The notes below the pieces were generated by a model. That model saw nothing but the letters and a program-made list of their open reading frames with translations, was not told where the DNA came from and searched no databases. Position numbers and translations under genes: made by a program. From assembly GCA_963707125.1 (NCBI GenBank), contig CAVPOU010000013.1, forward strand, positions 124,001-188,000: DNA of 64,000 nucleotides. Reading direction: 5' to 3'. Position 1 is the first letter of the stretch, and every line of letters begins with the position of its first letter. Source of the DNA: CAVPDE01 sp963707125. GTDB lineage: Bacteria; Desulfobacterota; DSM-4660; Desulfatiglandales; HGW-15. Positions 43,415 to 52,869 of the stretch are shown here, one piece after another.

Positions 43415-43695
43415 GCTTCTCACCGTGCGCCCGCCGAACAGCGTAGTGCCCTTTTCTCCACAGGGGTGCGGTGCCCGGAAGCGCTACCGGTCCAGGCAAG
43501 ATGTAAACAGAGGGGCGGCTCTAGTTTTCTCCAAGAACAGCGAAAAGTCCGCCAACTCGCCTGGGAATTGAATGAAAAGAAGGCTGCACCAAAGAGGCAC
43601 GGATAGGGAACCCCATTTCTCAGTGTGAGCAATGTGTTGGTCTTTCTCTGGTAACTTCTCAATAAGTCCGGTAACTGCTATGGATTCTCGGTGGG

Positions 43696-43723
43696 CCTGT
43701 CCCGGATCAGGGTCCGGGACAGG
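43696..43723. repeat. CCTGTCCCGGA perfect hairpin
   Basis: CCTGTCCCGGA and TCCGGGACAGG form a perfect 11-bp stem around TCAGGG. It lacks a T tract, so it is more likely a dispersed repeat than a terminator. GCCGGAATCC follows. Confidence 0.7.
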
Positions 43724-44024
43724 CGCCGGAATCCAGACAACACGGCGTTCCACAGTGCTCCCGGATTTATGGAGAGGTTACGGTTTTAGGGTTCGCAACC
43801 TATGAAATGCGACTTTAAGGACAGAAAGGCAGGGGATCAAAGGAAGGGCTATCAGATTCAAGGCTACGGAGTCGAAAGGAGGAGCCCATGTTCCCGGCAT
43901 TCCTCGACAAGCGAGTAGGAGAAGAAATCGTTTATCTTCGGTCTGGCAGCTGGGCTGACGCGCTCTGTCTACCGCATCAGCTGGCACCCCACATGATGCG
44001 CTCACGTGCACCCACTTCGGTCTC

Positions 44025-44053
44025 TTGACGTACAAAATGCTGCTTGATATACT
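44025..44053 (+). promoter_or_regulatory. Sigma-70-like promoter before the methyltransferase gene
   Basis: TTGACG (44025-44030), a 17-base spacer and TATACT (44048-44053) match the consensus well. The start codon region is about 80 bases downstream. Confidence 0.6.
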
Positions 44054-44132
44054 GCCTTGAAAAAGGAATTTCTTATCAAATGATTGCCCCCAAAACGAAC
44101 GCAAAAGATCGCTCTTTCGTAGACAAAACACT

Positions 44133-44627
44133 TTGTGTCATGGGAGCTTTTTTTTTCGCTTCCGAAGTAAAGTGTTTCCAGTTACTTACCTGCTAGTGGC
44201 GCTTTTTGTTCGGCCTGCATTTTTTGCGGGGAATCCGAAATGGGATCCCTTTGTGACCGGTATCGGTCTGATGGTGGCTATGCTCGGTGAAACCGTCAGA
44301 TGTCTCACGATCGGTCTCGTCTACTCCATCGTCCGGGGGGGGCGCGACCACCGGGTTTACGCAAAAGACCTCGTGACGGAGGGCATCTATGCACATACGC
44401 GCAATCCGATGTATGTAGGCAATCTCTTGTTCGCCTTGGGGTTCTGCCTGATGTACGGTTCGCCCTGGACGTTCCTCGCTATTTTTCCTTTCTTTCTTCT
44501 GGTCTACTTCAGTATCGTCTTTGAAGAAGAGCGTTTCCTGAGGGAGCAATTTGGAGAAAAGTATGACGAGTACGTTCGCGATACGAACCGCTTCGTGCCT
44601 CGGCTAAGGGGCTGGCACAGACAATGA
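44133..44627 (+). CDS. ICMT/PEMT-like membrane methyltransferase
   Basis: The product of about 164 residues has four membrane segments and the isoprenylcysteine carboxyl methyltransferase/phospholipid methyltransferase signature (HTRNPMYVGNLLFALGF, EEERFLREQFGEKYDEYVR). Bacterial members methylate lipids or isoprenoid-type acceptors using S-adenosylmethionine. The start is uncertain: TTG at 44133 is in frame, whereas the nearby ATG at 44140 would be in frame only if the run of nine T at 44148 were one longer. GTG at 44170 is another option. Confidence 0.75.
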   Translation: MCHGSFFFRFRSKVFPVTYLLVALFVRPAFFAGNPKWDPFVTGIGLMVAMLGETVRCLTIGLVYSIVRGGRDHRVYAKDLVTEGIYAHTRNPMYVGNLLFALGFCLMYGSPWTFLAIFPFFLLVYFSIVFEEERFLREQFGEKYDEYVRDTNRFVPRLRGWHRQ

Positions 44628-44845
44628 GACAGCATCCCTTCGACTGGAAAAGGGTGATCGCCAAGGAGTATGGGACCCTGTTCATTTTTTTTTGTGGCGC
44701 TTACGTTCTTCTGATCGCCAAATACCTCTACTTGATCGGCCCGGTCGGCATACTCGGCCGTCCCGGGCTCTTGGTTCTATTTTCAATTCCTTTTTTTATC
44801 TTATACGGCGTGGCTCGCTTCCTGAAGAAAACAGATCGCATATAG
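44624..44845 (+). CDS. Small membrane protein coupled to the methyltransferase gene
   Basis: The 73-residue protein has two hydrophobic segments (LFIFFCGAYVLLIAKYLYLI and LLVLFSIPFFILYGVARF). Its ATG overlaps the methyltransferase stop (ATGA), so the two are translationally coupled. Function is unknown. Confidence 0.7.
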   Translation: MRQHPFDWKRVIAKEYGTLFIFFCGAYVLLIAKYLYLIGPVGILGRPGLLVLFSIPFFILYGVARFLKKTDRI

Positions 44846-44941
44846 GTTTCCTCTCTTTCCGTTCATAGCGGACTACATCATCCCGTACCGTCCGCCTTCG
44901 CCGCAATACCTTGTCCCCTGCATGATGCGTCCCCTTCGCTC

Positions 44942-44971
44942 TTGACACACAAGGGCAGATTCCCTTATACT
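44942..44971 (+). promoter_or_regulatory. Sigma-70-like promoter upstream of the aro cluster
   Basis: TTGACA (44942-44947), an 18-base spacer and TATACT (44966-44971). The flanking GCATGATGCG and CTCTTGAC words also surround the promoter at 44025, suggesting a duplicated promoter region. Confidence 0.5.
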
Positions 44972-45124
44972 CCCGCCCATCTGAAGCGAGTTCTTATGAG
45001 CTGACCTCGCCTTGCGGGGATGAAAAGATTCTTAAAGAAGCAAAGGACAGGATCATGAAGATCTTGAAATGACAGGCACCCGGGTTACTCTTCTGACCCA
45101 AAATAGTAATACTGGATATAGAAT

Positions 45125-46213
45125 ATGGTAATAGCGAATAACATACAATCCATCACGTCATGGAAGAGTTTCAGGCAGCGCCCGCTTATTATTGCAGGCC
45201 CTTGCAGTGCCGAGACGGAAGAGCAGATGATGAATACAGCCAGGCAATTGGCTGAAACAGTCAAAGTGGACATCTTCAGGGCAGGCATCTGGAAACCCCG
45301 CACCAGGCCTAATGCCTTCGAAGGCGTTGGCGTCAAAGGGTTGAAATGGCTGAAGCAGGTGAAGCAGGAATTCAATCTGCCTGTTGGTACTGAAGTAGCT
45401 AGTGAAAAGCATGTTTATGAAGCATTGAAATATGGCATTGATGTGCTATGGATAGGCGCGCGCACCTCTGCCAACCCGTTTGCCGTACAGGAGATAGCTG
45501 ATGCGTTGCATGGCGTTGATGTCACTGTGCTGATCAAAAATCCGATCAATCCCGACCTGGAATTGTGGATTGGCGCCATCGAACGTGTTCATAAGGCAGG
45601 CATCAATACAATAGGCGTCATACACCGCGGATTCTCCACCTATGAGAAAACACAGTACCGCAATCTGCCCAAGTGGCAGATGCCTATCGAACTCATGAGG
45701 CGCATACCCAATCTGCCTATAATCTGCGATCCCAGCCATATGGCTGGAGATACATTATACCTCCATGAGATCTCGCAGAAAGCCATTGACCTGAATTTCG
45801 ACGGACTGATGATCGAATCACATATTGACCCGGCCCATGCATGGAGTGATGCGCAGCAGCAGATCATGCCTAACGAACTGCTGGAACTCCTTAGCCGGCT
45901 GATCATGCGCGTGCCCGTGTCAAACGACAGTAAATTCCTCGATCTGTTGGGTGAACTGAGAACACAGATCGACCTCTATGACGACCAGCTTCTCGACTTG
46001 ATGGAACAGCGCATGAAGGTGGCTGAAACCATCGGGAGATATAAAAAAGAGAATAACATCACTATCCTTCAGGCAAGCCGTTGGGACCAGATCATACGGA
46101 AGGCTATTGAGAAAGGCGACAAAAAAGGGCTTAGTGCTGAATTTATTGATAAGCTGTTCAAAGCGATCCACCAGGAATCAATCAATCACCAGATGAAAGT
46201 GATGAATAAATAA
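45125..46213 (+). CDS. aroF: Bifunctional DAHP synthase / chorismate mutase
   Basis: DAHP synthase condenses PEP and erythrose 4-phosphate, the first shikimate step. Residues about 15-265 are a type I-beta synthase (LIIAGPCSAETEEQ, FRAGIWKPRTRP, LPIICDPSHMAGD, DGLMIESHIDPAHAWSDA). Residues about 270-360 are an AroQ-type chorismate mutase (LRTQIDLYDDQLLDLMEQRMKVAETIGRYKKEN). This fusion order is typical of Bacteroidetes and gives feedback control by the mutase domain. No strong ribosome site precedes the ATG at 45125. Confidence 0.92.
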   Translation: MVIANNIQSITSWKSFRQRPLIIAGPCSAETEEQMMNTARQLAETVKVDIFRAGIWKPRTRPNAFEGVGVKGLKWLKQVKQEFNLPVGTEVASEKHVYEALKYGIDVLWIGARTSANPFAVQEIADALHGVDVTVLIKNPINPDLELWIGAIERVHKAGINTIGVIHRGFSTYEKTQYRNLPKWQMPIELMRRIPNLPIICDPSHMAGDTLYLHEISQKAIDLNFDGLMIESHIDPAHAWSDAQQQIMPNELLELLSRLIMRVPVSNDSKFLDLLGELRTQIDLYDDQLLDLMEQRMKVAETIGRYKKENNITILQASRWDQIIRKAIEKGDKKGLSAEFIDKLFKAIHQESINHQMKVMNK

Positions 46214-46244
46214 ACCAAGAATAACGCGGCAACACCGAAGAAGC

Positions 46245-47291
46245 ATGAAGAAAATTAAAATACACGGATCAGGCAGTACATCGGTCATTCTTGTAGGCGA
46301 ACGGATAACAAAATTATCCAGTTACCTGCCCCATGGCAAGGCGATCATCATCACGGATAAAAATGTGCATCGCTTGTATCATAAGGAATTAGCCGGATAC
46401 CCCGTCATCGCGATCAGTTTAGGAGAAAAGAATAAAACTTTACAGACCGTTGAATATATCTACAAAAAGCTAGTCGAGCTTGAGGCCGACCGTTCTACAT
46501 TCATCGTGGGTGTCGGGGGCGGCATTGTTTGTGATATCACAGGGTTTGCAGCATCAACCTATATGCGCGGACTGCGGTTTGCTTTTGTTCCCACCACCTT
46601 GCTTGCGCAGGTAGATGCCAGCGTAGGTGGCAAGAACGGCGTTAATTTCAACGGGTTTAAAAACATGATCGGTGTGTTCAATCAGCCCGAATTCGTCATC
46701 TGCGACATGAAACTGCTGAAGACACTGCCGAAAAAAGAGATCCTGTGCGGATTTGCTGAAATAGTAAAACACGCGTTGATAGCCGATGCGAACATGTTTA
46801 ATTTCCTTGAGAAGAACTTAAGGAAAGCTCTTGCCCTTAACAGCAGAATCATTGAAGAACTCGTCTACATGTCTGTTATTATTAAATCAGATGTTGTTAA
46901 CCAGGATGAGCGCGAGAAAGGTTTGCGGAGGATACTGAATTTCGGACATACCCTCGGCCATGCCATTGAAAAATGTTCCGACACATACTCGCACGGAGAA
47001 GCCATAAGCATCGGCATGCTAGCCATCTCAGCTTTGTCGGTGAGAAAAGGGTGGTTAAACCCCGAAGAATACACCAGGATTGAAATGCTCATCCGTTCTA
47101 TCGGCCTGCCGGTGCGTGTTCGCATCCCGGCCAGCAGCATTGAAGATGCCATGAGAAAAGATAAAAAGAGAGAAGGTAAGAGTATTCACGTTGTATGCCT
47201 CAAGGGCATTGGCAATCCAACTGTTGAGAAAATGGACGTGGGCCAATTGCCCGCCTTGATAAAAGGAACTGACGTTTTTTATAATCCATAA
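46245..47291 (+). CDS. aroB: 3-Dehydroquinate synthase
   Basis: AroB cyclises DAHP to 3-dehydroquinate. The 348 residues show VGVGGGIVCDITGFAASTYMRG (NAD binding), PTTLLAQVDASVGGKNGVNF, the zinc ligands in FAEIVKHALI and NFGHTLGHAIE, and HGEAISIGM. It lies 31 bases after the DAHP synthase gene. Confidence 0.95.
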   Translation: MKKIKIHGSGSTSVILVGERITKLSSYLPHGKAIIITDKNVHRLYHKELAGYPVIAISLGEKNKTLQTVEYIYKKLVELEADRSTFIVGVGGGIVCDITGFAASTYMRGLRFAFVPTTLLAQVDASVGGKNGVNFNGFKNMIGVFNQPEFVICDMKLLKTLPKKEILCGFAEIVKHALIADANMFNFLEKNLRKALALNSRIIEELVYMSVIIKSDVVNQDEREKGLRRILNFGHTLGHAIEKCSDTYSHGEAISIGMLAISALSVRKGWLNPEEYTRIEMLIRSIGLPVRVRIPASSIEDAMRKDKKREGKSIHVVCLKGIGNPTVEKMDVGQLPALIKGTDVFYNP

Positions 47292-47303
47292 CTGGTTATC
47301 CAT

Positions 47304-47957
47304 ATGTTATGTGTTTCAATTTCGGAGCCGTCAGTAAAAAAGATCCTCAACCTCATAAAGAAGTCTGAGATTGCAGAGGTCCGACTTGATCTGATGGATC
47401 TGAGTGATCACGATATTGAGAAAGTATTTTCAGGCGAAGGCAAAATCATTGCCACCTGCCGTGCCGGCAAATTCAGCGATGAAGAGCGGAAGATTAAACT
47501 GAAGAAAGCTATCGAATCAGGCGCTTCCTACGTGGATATTGAGATTGATGCACCAGATGCTTTCAAAACAGAATTGGTATCCTCGGCACGCAAACATAAC
47601 TGCAAGGTGATCTTATCCTATCATAATTTCATTGGAACACCGCCGACGGATGAGTTGAACAAGATGGTTGATGCAAGTTTTGCACAGGGGGCGGATATTG
47701 CCAAGGTCGCGTGCCTTGCCAACAGCGAATCGGATGCTTTGAGAATACTTTCGCTTTATGCGAAACACAAGAACCTCGTGGCCCTGGGCATGGGAGAGCA
47801 CGGAAGGATCACACGTGTGGCCTCATTGCGGATGGGTGCTCCGTTTTCTTACGTGTCGACCAGTCCAGCCAAGGAAACTGCACCCGGACAGATAACCAGG
47901 AAACAGATGACAAAAGTATTGGAAGGATTGCCAAAGAGAGATTCAATGAAGCCATGA
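47304..47957 (+). CDS. aroD: Type I 3-dehydroquinate dehydratase
   Basis: AroD dehydrates 3-dehydroquinate by a Schiff-base mechanism. The 217 residues include EVRLDLMD, ILSYHNFIGTPPTDEL with the general-base His, DIAKVACLANSESDAL with the Schiff-base Lys, and GMGEHGRITRVASLRMGAPFSY. It starts 12 bases after aroB. Its stop overlaps the start of a small membrane-protein frame. Confidence 0.92.
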   Translation: MLCVSISEPSVKKILNLIKKSEIAEVRLDLMDLSDHDIEKVFSGEGKIIATCRAGKFSDEERKIKLKKAIESGASYVDIEIDAPDAFKTELVSSARKHNCKVILSYHNFIGTPPTDELNKMVDASFAQGADIAKVACLANSESDALRILSLYAKHKNLVALGMGEHGRITRVASLRMGAPFSYVSTSPAKETAPGQITRKQMTKVLEGLPKRDSMKP

Positions 47958-48133
47958 TACGGGCAATGTCTGCCTGAGTATTTGCTTTCATTACAGCTGT
48001 GACGGCAACCTTTCTCTGGAATCTTTTTAAGTTTAATAAATATAAAGTTGAATGGAAGGGAATCTTGGTTATCACTTTGACCATGGGTGCTGTCTTCTTT
48101 CTGAACGGAACAAGAAAAAGAAATCAACAATGA
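47954..48133 (+). pseudogene. Small membrane-protein frame between aroD and aroE with an in-frame TGA
   Basis: An ATG overlapping the aroD stop (ATGA) opens a 59-codon frame ending in a TGA that overlaps the aroE-aroK ATG, the coupling expected of a real operon gene. The product would be MIRAMSA-x-VFAFITAVTATFLWNLF... with two hydrophobic stretches, where x is a TGA codon at residue 8. A TGG-to-TGA change, a sequencing error or recoding could explain it. I do not recognise the protein. Confidence 0.45.
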
Positions 48134-49434
48134 AAATGTTCGCAGTTACGGGTGATCCTATCCTTCACAGCAAGAGTCCGGATATTTTCGGAGCTGTGTT
48201 CACGAAAAATGGCATAGATGCTGCCTATTTTCGCCTGGCAGCTGATACGGCAGGTGAAGCCGTGGGGGTGATGAAGGCGCTGGAACTAACAGGGTTGAAT
48301 GTTACCGCACCTTACAAAGGCGATGTCATCCCGTTCCTTGACGAAACAGATACAGATGCGGAAAAGATTCATGCAGTAAATACGATCGTGAATGATAACG
48401 GCCGGCTGAAAGGTTACAACACCGATTATATCGGAGTTATTGAGTCGTTCAGGGATAAAAATGTAGAGCTAAAAAATAGGGCCTGCGTCGTTATCGGCGC
48501 CGGCGGCGCTGGAAGAGCCGCCCTTTACGGCATTCATAAAGCAGGTGCGGATTGCATCGTCATTGATATTGATGAGAAACTGGCTGAACGCGTTGCCCGT
48601 GAATCCGGATGCAATGCTGCAAAATACGATCAGCTTGAATCATGCGTCATATCTTCCGATATTGTCGTTTATGCAGTGGATGCCTCTACAATCAACATAC
48701 TGAAAGAGGAAACGATCAGGCCGGATCAGGTGATCTACGACGTGAATTACAAACAGTCATTCCTTACGGAACTGGCCGGTAAAAAAGGATGCCGCATGGT
48801 CACTGGCGCCGATATGCTCATCAACCAGGCGGTACCGGCATATAAATATTTTCTCGGGAACGATCCGGATAAAAAACTGATGTGGGAAGGCTTCAATACC
48901 AAACCCTTAGGCAACAAAGAAGGAACAATCGCGCTTGTCGGTTTTATGGCTACAGGGAAAACAAGTGTTGGAGCTGCTCTCGCGCAGAAATTCGGATATG
49001 AGTTCATTGAGCTGGATGAACTGATCGTTAAAACAACGGGGATGACGATAGCAGATATGTTCAGGATAAAAGGTGAATCGGCCTTCCGGGCCATTGAAAA
49101 GGACATTCTAAACCAAGAGATAAACAGGACGAATGTTGTTGTTTCATGCGGAGGAGGCGTTGTCATTTATCAGGAAAACAGGCGTATCCTTAAAGAGCAC
49201 GCATTGACGATTTGGCTTTATAATTCTATTGAAACAAGCGTGAAACGAGGGAACGACGGCACAAGGCCTTTGCTGAATGTTGATAATCCGGTTCAAACAG
49301 CAAGAAACCTTTTTGACAACCGAAAAGGATATTATGCCGATGCCGCAGACCTCATGGTGAATACTGAGAATAAACAAGTGGAAGCAATCGTACACAAAAT
49401 ATATGCAGAGATTAGTAAGGCCTTCGGACATTAA
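48130..49434 (+). CDS. aroE: Shikimate dehydrogenase-shikimate kinase fusion
   Basis: The 434-residue protein joins two consecutive steps. Residues 1-260 are AroE (GDPILHSKSPDIF, LNVTAPYKGDVIPFLDE with the catalytic Lys, NTIVNDNGRLKGYNTDYIG, VIGAGGAGRAALY). Residues about 268-434 are shikimate kinase AroK (LVGFMATGKTSVGAALA P-loop, FIELDELIVKTTGM, SCGGGVV, DGTRPLL). The start at 48130 begins MKMFAVTGDPILHSKSP. The end overlaps the aroA start by 32 bases. Confidence 0.93.
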   Translation: MKMFAVTGDPILHSKSPDIFGAVFTKNGIDAAYFRLAADTAGEAVGVMKALELTGLNVTAPYKGDVIPFLDETDTDAEKIHAVNTIVNDNGRLKGYNTDYIGVIESFRDKNVELKNRACVVIGAGGAGRAALYGIHKAGADCIVIDIDEKLAERVARESGCNAAKYDQLESCVISSDIVVYAVDASTINILKEETIRPDQVIYDVNYKQSFLTELAGKKGCRMVTGADMLINQAVPAYKYFLGNDPDKKLMWEGFNTKPLGNKEGTIALVGFMATGKTSVGAALAQKFGYEFIELDELIVKTTGMTIADMFRIKGESAFRAIEKDILNQEINRTNVVVSCGGGVVIYQENRRILKEHALTIWLYNSIETSVKRGNDGTRPLLNVDNPVQTARNLFDNRKGYYADAADLMVNTENKQVEAIVHKIYAEISKAFGH

Positions 49435-50652
49435 AGGTACAATCAAGGCGCCGACATCAAAGAGCATGATGCAGCGCAGTGTGGCTGCTGCTTTATTATC
49501 GGACGGCTATACCATTCTCCGTAACCCGTCGTTCTGCGACGATTCAATGGCGGCACTGGACATTGCACGCAGGCTGGGGGCAGTGATAGAAATCAACAAG
49601 GATGAAGTCCTCATCAAAGGCGGCTTTGCCCCCAAGGAGGATCATGTTAACTGTCATGAATCAGGCCTGTGTATGCGGATGTTCACCCCTATTGCTTCAC
49701 TGCATAACTCACTGATCACGATCAACGGCAGCGGCTCCTTGCTCAAACGGCCTGTTGGTATGATCGAAGACTGCCCTGATGCAGTTGGGCGTGGAATGCA
49801 AAACAAACAACGGGTTGATGCCTGTTACCGTGAAAGGACCCCTGCATGGCGGAACAGCCATGATTGGGGGATCAATCACTTCACAACTTCTTACCGGCTT
49901 GCTGATGGCATTGCCCTTGGTCAAGAGTAAATCGCACCTCATGGTAGATGACCTTAGGAGCAAACCTTATATTGATATGACCTTGCAGGTATTGTCCGAT
50001 TTTGGTATTGAAGTAGAGAATATGGATTATGAAGCGTTCAGCATACCCGGAAACCAGAAATACCATGCGCGCGATTATTGTGTGGAGGGCGACTGGAGCT
50101 GGCGCGTCATTCCTGCTTGTGGCTGCAGCACTGTCCGGCCAGGTGAAAGTGATCATGCTGCAGAAGAAAAGCGTACAGTCGGACAAAGCCATTGTGGAAG
50201 TACTCAGGAAAACCGGGGCGGTTGTAGTCGTCAAAGAGGACTGTATCGAGGTTAAAAAGAACATGTTGAAGGCATTTGAATTTGATGCCACCGAATGCCC
50301 TGACCTGTTCCCGCCGCTGGTGGCGCTGGCCGCGCATTGCATTGGCATCACAACTATAAAAGGCGCCGAACGCCTTAAACATAAAGAAAGCGACCGTGCT
50401 GTAGCACTTCGCGAAGAATTTGGTAAATTAGGTGTTGATATCAGGATTGATGGCGATGAGATGATCATCAGGGGGGGACAGGTGAAAGGCGGCAAGGTCA
50501 ATTCGCATAATGACCACAGGATAGCCATGGCGGCCGCGGTTACGGCTGTCGCCGCTCAAAGCGAAGTGATCATCGATGGGGCACAGTGCGTTGCTAAATC
50601 CTATCCTGAGTTTTTTGATGACATGGATAGAATCATGGTTCCTTCATTGTAA
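49403..50652 (+). pseudogene. aroA: EPSP synthase gene with two frameshifts
   Basis: AroA transfers the enolpyruvyl group of PEP to shikimate 3-phosphate. Three frames together cover the family: APTSKSMMQRSVAAALL and NGSGSLLKRPVG; then GGSITSQLLTGLLMALPL; then FLLVAAALSG, ATECPDLFPPLVALAA and NSHNDHRIAMAAAV. The frame changes at CCC (49774-49776; one C fewer gives IEDCLMQLGVECKTNNG) and near 50100 (one T fewer gives EGDWSGASFLLVA). Single-base insertions in an otherwise intact essential-type gene suggest sequence error. Confidence 0.85.
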
Positions 50653-50688
50653 TATGAAATAACAGCAGGTAAATGAAAATACAATCAT

Positions 50689-51671
50689 ATGAATTCATTC
50701 GGAAGAATATTCAGAATAAGCATCTTCGGCGAATCTCACGGAAAGGCCGTGGGCATTGTCGTTGACGGCTGTCCGCCAGGCATAACGCTGGCCGAAAAAG
50801 ATCTCGAAGCCGACCTTGCTCGCCGCAAAAGCGGAGCAAAAGGCACTACATCCCGCAGGGAGGATGATAAACCCAGTTTTCCTGAGCGGCGTCCACAAAG
50901 GCAAGACAACAGGCAGCCCGATTGCCGTCATGTTTCATAACGCCGACGTCATCTCATCCGATTATGATATGTTCAGGGATGTGCCGCGGCCGGGCCATGC
51001 CAACTTTGTTGCAAAGAAGAAATACGAGGGGTTCAGCGATATCCGCGGGGGAGGGCATTTCTCGGGCCGCCTGACACTGGGGCTCGTTACAGCCGGCGTG
51101 ATAGCAAAGAAGATCATCAATCCCATTCATGTCAAAGCCGACCTCATTGAAGCAGGCGGTGAAAAGAATATTGATAAAGCCATTCAGAAGGCCATAAAAA
51201 ATAATGATTCGATCGGAGGCATTATCGAATGCAGATCACTGAACATGCCGGTAGGACTGGGCGAGCCATTCTTCGACTCGGTTGAATCGCTTCATCAGTC
51301 ATCTTGTATTTTCTATTCCCGGTGTTAAAGCCATTGAGTTTGGCTCCGGCTTCAAAGCGGCCGCCATGACAGGCATTCAGCACAATGACCCGATCATCAC
51401 CATCAGCGGAAAAACCAAAACCAACCATGCGGGTGGCATCAACGGAGGCATCACCAACAGCAATGACCTTGTGTTCAGGATAGCCGTTAAACCAACGGCA
51501 AGCATATCGAAAACCCAGCATACAATGAACACAAAGATGGTGAAGATGGTTGATCTGGAAGTGAAAGGCCGCCACGACCTGTGCATAGCCCTGCGTATGC
51601 CTGTCATTGTTGAAGCGGCAACAGCCGTTGTTCTCGCTGATCTTATGATGATCAATAAAACCATTTCGTGA
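50689..51671 (+). pseudogene. aroC: Chorismate synthase gene with two frameshifts
   Basis: AroC makes chorismate using reduced FMN. The pieces cover the family: SFGRIFRISIFGESHGKAVGIVVDGCPPG; then FLSGVHKGKTTGSPIAV, RPGHANFVAKKKYEG, RGGGHFSGRLTLGLVTAG; then LVFSIPGVKAIEFGSGF, NHAGGINGGITN, GRHDLCIALRMPVIVEAATA. Frame changes occur at CCC (50872-50874; one C fewer gives REDDKPVFLSG) and at GG (51280-51281; one G fewer gives FFDSLNRFISHLV). Both are single-base insertions. Confidence 0.85.
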
Positions 51672-51699
51672 AGAGGTTACTATATTCTGGGAACAACGC

Positions 51700-51766
51700 A
51701 TGGGACAGGAAGAACTGACTACTGAATTAAAGAATATTATCCTGTCGAATGGCGCTGACCGAAACT
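51700..51766 (+). pseudogene. Truncated start of a further gene at the segment edge
   Basis: ATG at 51700 opens MGQEELTTELKNIILSNGAD, with the composition of the aro segment. The coding signal then ends abruptly and GC-richer DNA with a minus-strand gene begins. The fragment is too short to name. Confidence 0.4.
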
Positions 51767-51867
51767 GCAACCACCGGAAATCCTCGCATACCTCTTCGCC
51801 TAGCGCAGTAACTCCCTGGTTATCAGCGATTGGGGTTGAAGCGGGCGACACGCCTTTCACGGCCTTC

Positions 51868-52452
51868 TCAAAATCTGTAGCGAATTCCGATGACCCACGC
51901 GTTGGAGGCGCCTTGAACTCCACTGAATACCCCACCCGCACCGGAGCGATGATGAATGCCAGTCACCAGGCTCCACTGCGGAACCTGGGGAAGCGAAAAA
52001 GCAAATTCAAACATCAGTGCTCCCAGGAACTGGGCGGTCTCCTCATAGTGCTTGGCTTCAATTGCCGGCACGGAGGTAGCGTAGGATAACCCCGCCCCTG
52101 CAGCGAAACTTGTGTCTAAGTACTCGTTCCAGGGAAAGAGCAGCCAGCGAAAATAGGCCACAAGATCGAATTCCCAATTGTCTTGGTCTCCAAAGTATCT
52201 GGCGATTTGGCCCTCGATCTCGATATCGAAGTAGTTTTGAAAGGTGTATAATCTTCTGGATAGACCCAGGTCGATTAAATAGGCATTTTCAAATTCGAAA
52301 TTGAACGTAGCCGTTTTAGCGAGAGCCGCATCCGTCATCTTCCCGGAATAGAGCGTGAGTGCCCAATCCCTTTCCGCGTGCGCGTCACTGCATGGAACAA
52401 GGGTAAGAAAAATCAGCGCCAGTGCGCACATTCCAATCTGCCATCGATCCAT
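51868..52452 (-). CDS. PagL-like lipid A 3-O-deacylase / outer-membrane barrel
   Basis: From the ATG at 52452 (GAGGTGG upstream) the protein is 194 residues with a signal peptide (IGMCALALIFLTLVPCSDAHA). It has alternating beta strands ending in Phe (VIGIRYRF), as in outer-membrane barrels. GIHHRSGAGG contains His-x-Ser as in PagL, where His and Ser form the active site. PagL removes the 3-O acyl chain of lipid A. The match is by pattern only. Confidence 0.65.
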   Translation of the reverse strand: MDRWQIGMCALALIFLTLVPCSDAHAERDWALTLYSGKMTDAALAKTATFNFEFENAYLIDLGLSRRLYTFQNYFDIEIEGQIARYFGDQDNWEFDLVAYFRWLLFPWNEYLDTSFAAGAGLSYATSVPAIEAKHYEETAQFLGALMFEFAFSLPQVPQWSLVTGIHHRSGAGGVFSGVQGASNAWVIGIRYRF

Positions 52453-52869
52453 CTGCTCGTCCACCTCATAACCAGCTCCTTTTGCACAAGAACCGCCGGT
52501 GTGCCGATCCCACGGAGTCAGCGTCATGGCCTAGCTGGTTCTGTGCGAAAAATGCGGCAACATGGCTGCCGTGAAGAGAGCTGATGAGAATTCCCTTTTT
52601 TTGAGATGACTTAATATCCGTTTGGCCGTTGTTATTCAATGAAAAACTAGGATTCACCACGTTCTGGTGTCATACCCAGGCATCAGGCTGAATGTGTAAT
52701 CAGATCCAAAGGCATACGTCAGAATTGCAGGGTCTGCTCTCGGTTTTCAAAGACGACAATATCGGGAGGCATCGGCACATAGGGCGTTCAAACCTTCAGC
52801 GATGGCATGTGGGCCGTATGTGCTTTTGAATCGCACCTAGGTGCTATCCCATGTGCAAATGCGAGAGAA
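52453..52869. other. Gene-free interval
   Basis: About 417 bases between two minus-strand genes. Apart from the ribosome site of the PagL-like gene and a CCCTTTTTTT tract near 52594, I see no gene, repeat or RNA motif. Confidence 0.5.

Larger units (their letters stand above)
43415..44132. other. Gene-free interval of about 720 bp
   Basis: No frame here has convincing coding character. It holds a perfect long hairpin (43696-43723) and, near its right end, a sigma-70-like promoter (44025-44053) for the methyltransferase gene. Confidence 0.5.
45080..51766 (+). other. Low-GC Bacteroidetes-like shikimate-pathway segment
   Basis: Between about 45.08 and 51.77 kb the base composition drops visibly. 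Six aro functions are packed in the order DAHP synthase-chorismate mutase, aroB, aroD, aroE-aroK, aroA, aroC. The fused DAHP synthase/mutase and the gene style resemble Bacteroidetes. The right end breaks inside the first codons of another gene (51700-51766), after which GC-richer minus-strand DNA begins. Either a horizontally acquired block or a chimeric assembly would explain this. Confidence 0.6.

Noticed and set aside
45080..51766. Integrated plasmid, phage or integrative element carrying the aro genes
   Set aside because: No integrase, transposase, relaxase, phage gene, tRNA target or direct repeat was seen at the edges.
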